From assembly GCF_900313065.1 (NCBI RefSeq), contig NZ_OMPU01000015.1, positions 17,534 to 81,533 on the forward strand: a stretch of DNA of 64,000 bases, given 5' to 3'. A program made the translations under genes and the position numbers. The stretch's first letter is position 1, and the number at the start of each line of letters is the position of its first letter. Positions 63,001 to 64,000 of the stretch are shown piece by piece. A model generated the notes under the pieces. It saw nothing but the letters and a program-made list of their open reading frames with translations. It was not told the DNA's origin and did no database searches. This stretch comes from Kiloniella sp. EL199 (lineage in GTDB: Bacteria; Pseudomonadota; Alphaproteobacteria; Kiloniellales; Kiloniellaceae).

Positions 63001-64000
63001 ATACATCTATCGAATATGCCCTTTACCAAGTTCCAGGCGGGATACTACAGATTTATGAATCTGGAGTAAGCAAGGGGAGCTTTGGCACTTATAATATCGG
63101 AGATATTCTGAGTATCGAACGCTCAGATACCGGCGTTGTGATATATAGCAAAAATGGGGAAACAATTTACACCAGCACAACAGTTTCTTCTCCGGATGTT
63201 GGTTTGTATGTTGATACTTCTCTTTATCAGAATGGTGCGACGATAGGGGAAACCCATCTATCGATAGGTACCAATGCATCTCAACCAGTGAACTGGATTG
63301 CAGACAATAACCTGAAAGTTGGTTCTCTTGGCTCAGATCTCTCCGTAGATTATCAAGACTTAAACGCAGACGGTCATGTTGATGCTGTGGTTAGCTCAAG
63401 TGATGGCCAAATCTGGACACGTCTTGGTGATGGAACAGGTAACTTTGGTGATGCTGTTAATAGCGGCTTAGGTACATCTAACCTACAGAAAAGTTCTGGT
63501 AGTACAGGTTGGAATTCTGGAGCTTATTCGGACGAAAGTTTTATCGGCAGTGGCATACTAAGCTTTACGGCTTCAGAAACAAACACAGCCCGTATGATAG
63601 GCTTTTCGTCTGAAGCTGGTAATTCCAGTTATACCTCTGTAGATTTTGCTATTAGCCAAGGTAATGATGGCATTTTAAGGGTTTACGAGTCAGGTGCTTA
63701 CATTGCAGATTTTGGAACTTATTCTGCAGGCGATCTATTAACCATTGAACGAACAGCAACAGGTTCAGTGGTGTATTCTAAAAATGGTGAGGTGTTTTAT
63801 ACCAGCTTAAAGACATCAGCTGTTGATAGTTCCTTACTTATTGATGTAGCCCTACATGAAACTGGGGCGACAATTTCCGACATCAAATTATCAGTGAATG
63901 GTGCTGTAGCTAAACCAATTAATTGGAAGACTGATTCTACTATTACCTCTGTTGGAGTTGCTTCAGATCTCTCCGTAGATTATCAAGACTTAAACGCAGA
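57018..64000 (+). CDS. giant RTX (calcium-binding repeat) protein, partial at window edge
   Basis: An uninterrupted frame of 2327 codons from ATG 57018 to the right edge, with the C-terminus outside. There is no signal peptide, as expected for type I secretion. Residues 1-about 450 are unrecognised and AT-rich. A region around residues 735-850 has the RTX-associated pattern DLNDDGEI, FDIDGDGYEENISWV and DKNNDNAIKGDELLF. Hemolysin-type GGxGNDxLxGG repeats come in blocks (about 59900-61730 and 62440-62770). From 62853 a 210-residue unit (about WNAGAYS plus a VCBS-like DLNADGHVDAV) repeats. It is probably an adhesin or toxin exported by a type I system encoded elsewhere. Confidence 0.88.
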   Translation, partial: MTSTTNDLRAAVEKARAIIGDEFASDTDRAAGYIELAEFYKGVDEEVYEQLLTQMQITTYSNVIGGAAIFGNLQAQLFNGPDWYNLTLDEFSWDILDRLIEAHEVMISKYPQDIRPFSLDEIQLADFSTWVDKDMGQSFPGNIQIIDHYFDAIFGDVTHPAVRGFLPPDSQIIKDSYTGSYLGGLSGIAGYSVNLGTFLADYGFANTEESYHLGLDQGLSYENQQYRLEQILGGDVLVVKDIETGIYVGVYERSSFMRDFLSSTGNITNLVDQLTDFEIDAIKNSLGVQLTDFSIDRKVLEKFYDGHSFGDPNLIRSWHYDPVEKTWSKLSPEPGYNFKVELATPELAIQLNAERLNRLELQEMIDVLTGSYITDVVITDDEVKTIWNDGAISIEYSNGNLSYTTADGVTIEETEDGESQVLTGTDGVTFNIDFSNPDFVTITDSLGGAATVPTDLYDPEDFWSWDGAFDSISVADVYNSSTPSEFSNLPTDAITDPVAGIDHPFEIVDSLKDVSDFSYTSALIDRALIDQYNGLFSASTGSPLNTTPNVDGEVNLSAFNFENQSDWFSRAYNELVGSTGATPDYQSTISGINLGAFNFDQALPNAQIETPISDGILALNPRSDVGPETDINGGRYDPETGHYKSKTGKVSAYGPMSSFNNLTLEEQQNLQKLTGHTYPTMKEVDHARRDAAKDNGYTDQQYDAAKQDTEVTAFERDYGTPQNNNETDRGGKPVVLDLNDDGEIAIVERDDSTTFFDIDGDGYEENISWVAAEDGLLVIDKNNDNAIKGDELLFANETAEEDTDLEALKVLYDTNQDGILDQNDVDFSRFKVWQDLDQDGKVDDGELKSLSELGIQSLNLTSDGNTVVGDSSVISGFTSYTKTDGSEGLAADVILGASSTSVSRSLYNNGVHFKTKDGNSFVAAENVEFNGIASSLSAKMLTGNSLDNRLLAGAAKSVVLLGGGGNDRLIGGLGNDWLSGDAGADRISGGSGHDILFIDADDTHIDGGSGRDIAFVQGDAAVTLDLNATRLEAAYGSSGHDNFHYTGTQNVTLSGHGGNDVLQSGAGNDLLSGGAGSDTLKSGAGNDTLVIDAEDDTANIDAGDGIDWVHVQGNVGVNVDLAQINAENIIASDGDDIITNSGSDKIFVSGGDGNDHITGGSGVDILEGGAGSDTLDGGTGYDYVSYETSSRAVNVNLDSKSVSGGDAEGDSIDNFEGIIGSRLNDELIGDSSNNVIFGNAGDDFIQGGYGSDYIDGENGSDTISYHDSAFGVTVDLSTGEGRSTAPQTTTYTYTVNPPSRSGGGFWSGGGNSVSGDKDDRGNYSGSGGNSVSGDKDDRNNGYTSGGGSLSVSEGSSAPITRTVTVDITDKDTLKSIENILGSSHADILRGDTENNIIEGGAGADTLKGGEGNDTLSYSLSAEGVTVDLEAETASGGDATGDVYDGFENAIGSAQADSLSAKISGSSLEGYAGDDTLTGREGNDVLDGGAGADTLDGGAGVDTLSYQSSDTGVAVDMEAGTSSDGDTFSNFENLTGSHHDDTLKGDSADNIISGGTGADSIDGGLGVDTASYKNAVFGVDVDLKRGGGRKHDQLQTDLDANRFSGDVIVDAFSNKRALHLGTELSAAYTLAAIAGASGWATTSVALAKGSDVNASIGAILSAQHDLSAGEVRPENNAFLDVSFDGDEAIISYHRADGTLQGKFIVKIADADQHNVSLGYDKETGLTVVSIDGKVVNSFSWLTDLDVMVGSYGSNASTAAFSEASDDFIFSIGFLTDEALDDTLVNIENLEGSDQGDRLAGDDGNNVIEGFGGNDILRGYLGDDTLIGGTGDDILDGGKGDDTLSGGEGDDQLFGLDGNDTLRGDDGDDQLEGGEGIDSLSGGDGNDLLKGDLGDDTLHGELGNDQLDGGDGNDTLHGDTNGVLFSRDAEGNTIGGFGDVSFHGGSSLRKVSGGTAWNAGAYSAESFTGAGELTVHIEDTSTTRMVGFSSTIGDSGYTSIEYALYQVPGGILQIYESGVSKGSFGTYNIGDILSIERSDTGVVIYSKNGETIYTSTTVSSPDVGLYVDTSLYQNGATIGETHLSIGTNASQPVNWIADNNLKVGSLGSDLSVDYQDLNADGHVDAVVSSSDGQIWTRLGDGTGNFGDAVNSGLGTSNLQKSSGSTGWNSGAYSDESFIGSGILSFTASETNTARMIGFSSEAGNSSYTSVDFAISQGNDGILRVYESGAYIADFGTYSAGDLLTIERTATGSVVYSKNGEVFYTSLKTSAVDSSLLIDVALHETGATISDIKLSVNGAVAKPINWKTDSTITSVGVASDLSVDYQDLNA
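59900..61730 (+). repeat. hemolysin-type calcium-binding repeat block 1
   Basis: Nonapeptide repeats of the GGxGxDxLx type occur in several clusters, broken by longer spacers ending in VDL-type strands (for example GVTVDL, VNVDLA). Examples are GGGGNDRLIGGLGNDWLSG and GGAGADTLDGGAGVDTLSY. They bind Ca2+ and fold as a parallel beta roll outside the cell. Confidence 0.9.
60930..61065 (+). repeat. Gly/Ser-Asp linker with an internal repeat in the RTX gene
   Basis: The stretch encodes GGNSVSGDKDDRGNYSGS followed by GGNSVSGDKDDRNNGYTSG, a near-tandem duplication of a flexible, charged linker. It interrupts the calcium-binding repeats and is flanked by short Thr-rich segments. Confidence 0.8.
62440..62770 (+). 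repeat. hemolysin-type calcium-binding repeat block 2
   Basis: About twelve consecutive nonapeptides without interruption, for example GGTGDDILDGGKGDDTLSGG and GGDGNDLLKGDLGDDTLHG. Base composition is more GC-rich here than in the gene's 5' part. Confidence 0.9.
62853..64000 (+). repeat. 210-residue tandem unit at the window end (period 630 bp)
   Basis: Two copies, 62853-63482 and 63483-64000 (the second cut by the edge). Each encodes an L(R/Q)K(V/S)SG...WN(A/S)GAYS...SF domain followed by an FG-GAP/VCBS-like DLNADG segment. The 38 bases at 63333-63370 recur exactly at 63963-64000. Confidence 0.9.

Overview
The window reads as chromosome of a marine-type alphaproteobacterium of moderate G+C, probably Rhodospirillales-like (inference). 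Support comes from a GTTC-N7-GTTC LexA box of the alphaproteobacterial type, an FMN riboswitch before ribB, an ECF sigma/ChrR-like pair, and a corrinoid methyl-transfer cluster with DUF1638 and 'virulence factor' (PF13769) genes, an arrangement I know from alphaproteobacteria. I saw no rRNA, tRNA or CRISPR. Genes are dense and mostly housekeeping up to about 51 kb.

Layout. 0-6 kb: a left-truncated NIT-domain chemoreceptor, an acetyltransferase, a GlcD-type FAD dehydrogenase, a HAD hydrolase, Sua5/TsaC and CysQ. 6-8.4 kb: three lipoproteins in a row, the last a FlgO-family protein. 8.4-14.3 kb: DUF1203, ribB with its FMN riboswitch, a YpeA-like acetyltransferase, a ParD-like/map coupled pair, an alpha/beta hydrolase-OsmC fusion, yaaA and a 59-codon gene. 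14.6-20.5 kb (minus strand): corrinoid protein, DUF1638, PF13769 protein, MetF-like reductase, methyl-THF:corrinoid methyltransferase and ASKHA reactivase. These could carry methyl groups from an unseen donor through Co(I)-corrinoid to THF and then oxidise methyl-THF. A full-length fhs at 33.7 kb could finish this route to formate.

20.9-33.5 kb: a PAS/LOV-like histidine kinase, an EamA transporter, a TMAO/DMSO-reductase-type molybdoenzyme fused to a C-terminal cytochrome c with an FNR-like box upstream, Fpr, a glutathionyl-hydroquinone-reductase-like protein divergent from a LysR regulator, DUF899 with paired palindromes, YcgN and a 4Fe-4S protein. 33.7-50.8 kb: fhs, DUF1415, an SLC13 permease, dCMP deaminase, FosA-like, a DLH-type hydrolase, hutI, DUF983, a pentapeptide protein, a receiver, PilZ, a lone ABC permease, a ChrR-like/ECF sigma convergent pair, DUF4126, CpdA, MarC, a DOPA-dioxygenase-family protein and small conserved proteins.

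51-64 kb is accessory DNA. An SOS-controlled umuDC operon is cut inside umuC, at the conserved ALYG motif, by an element encoding two overlapping Tn554-type tyrosine recombinases, with a perfect 22-bp inverted repeat near its left end. The rest of umuC is not in the window. To the right lie an acetyltransferase, a secreted protein of unknown function and a giant RTX protein (at least 2327 codons) that runs off the right edge. The RTX gene has an AT-rich unrecognised head, calcium-binding repeat blocks and a 210-residue tandem unit.
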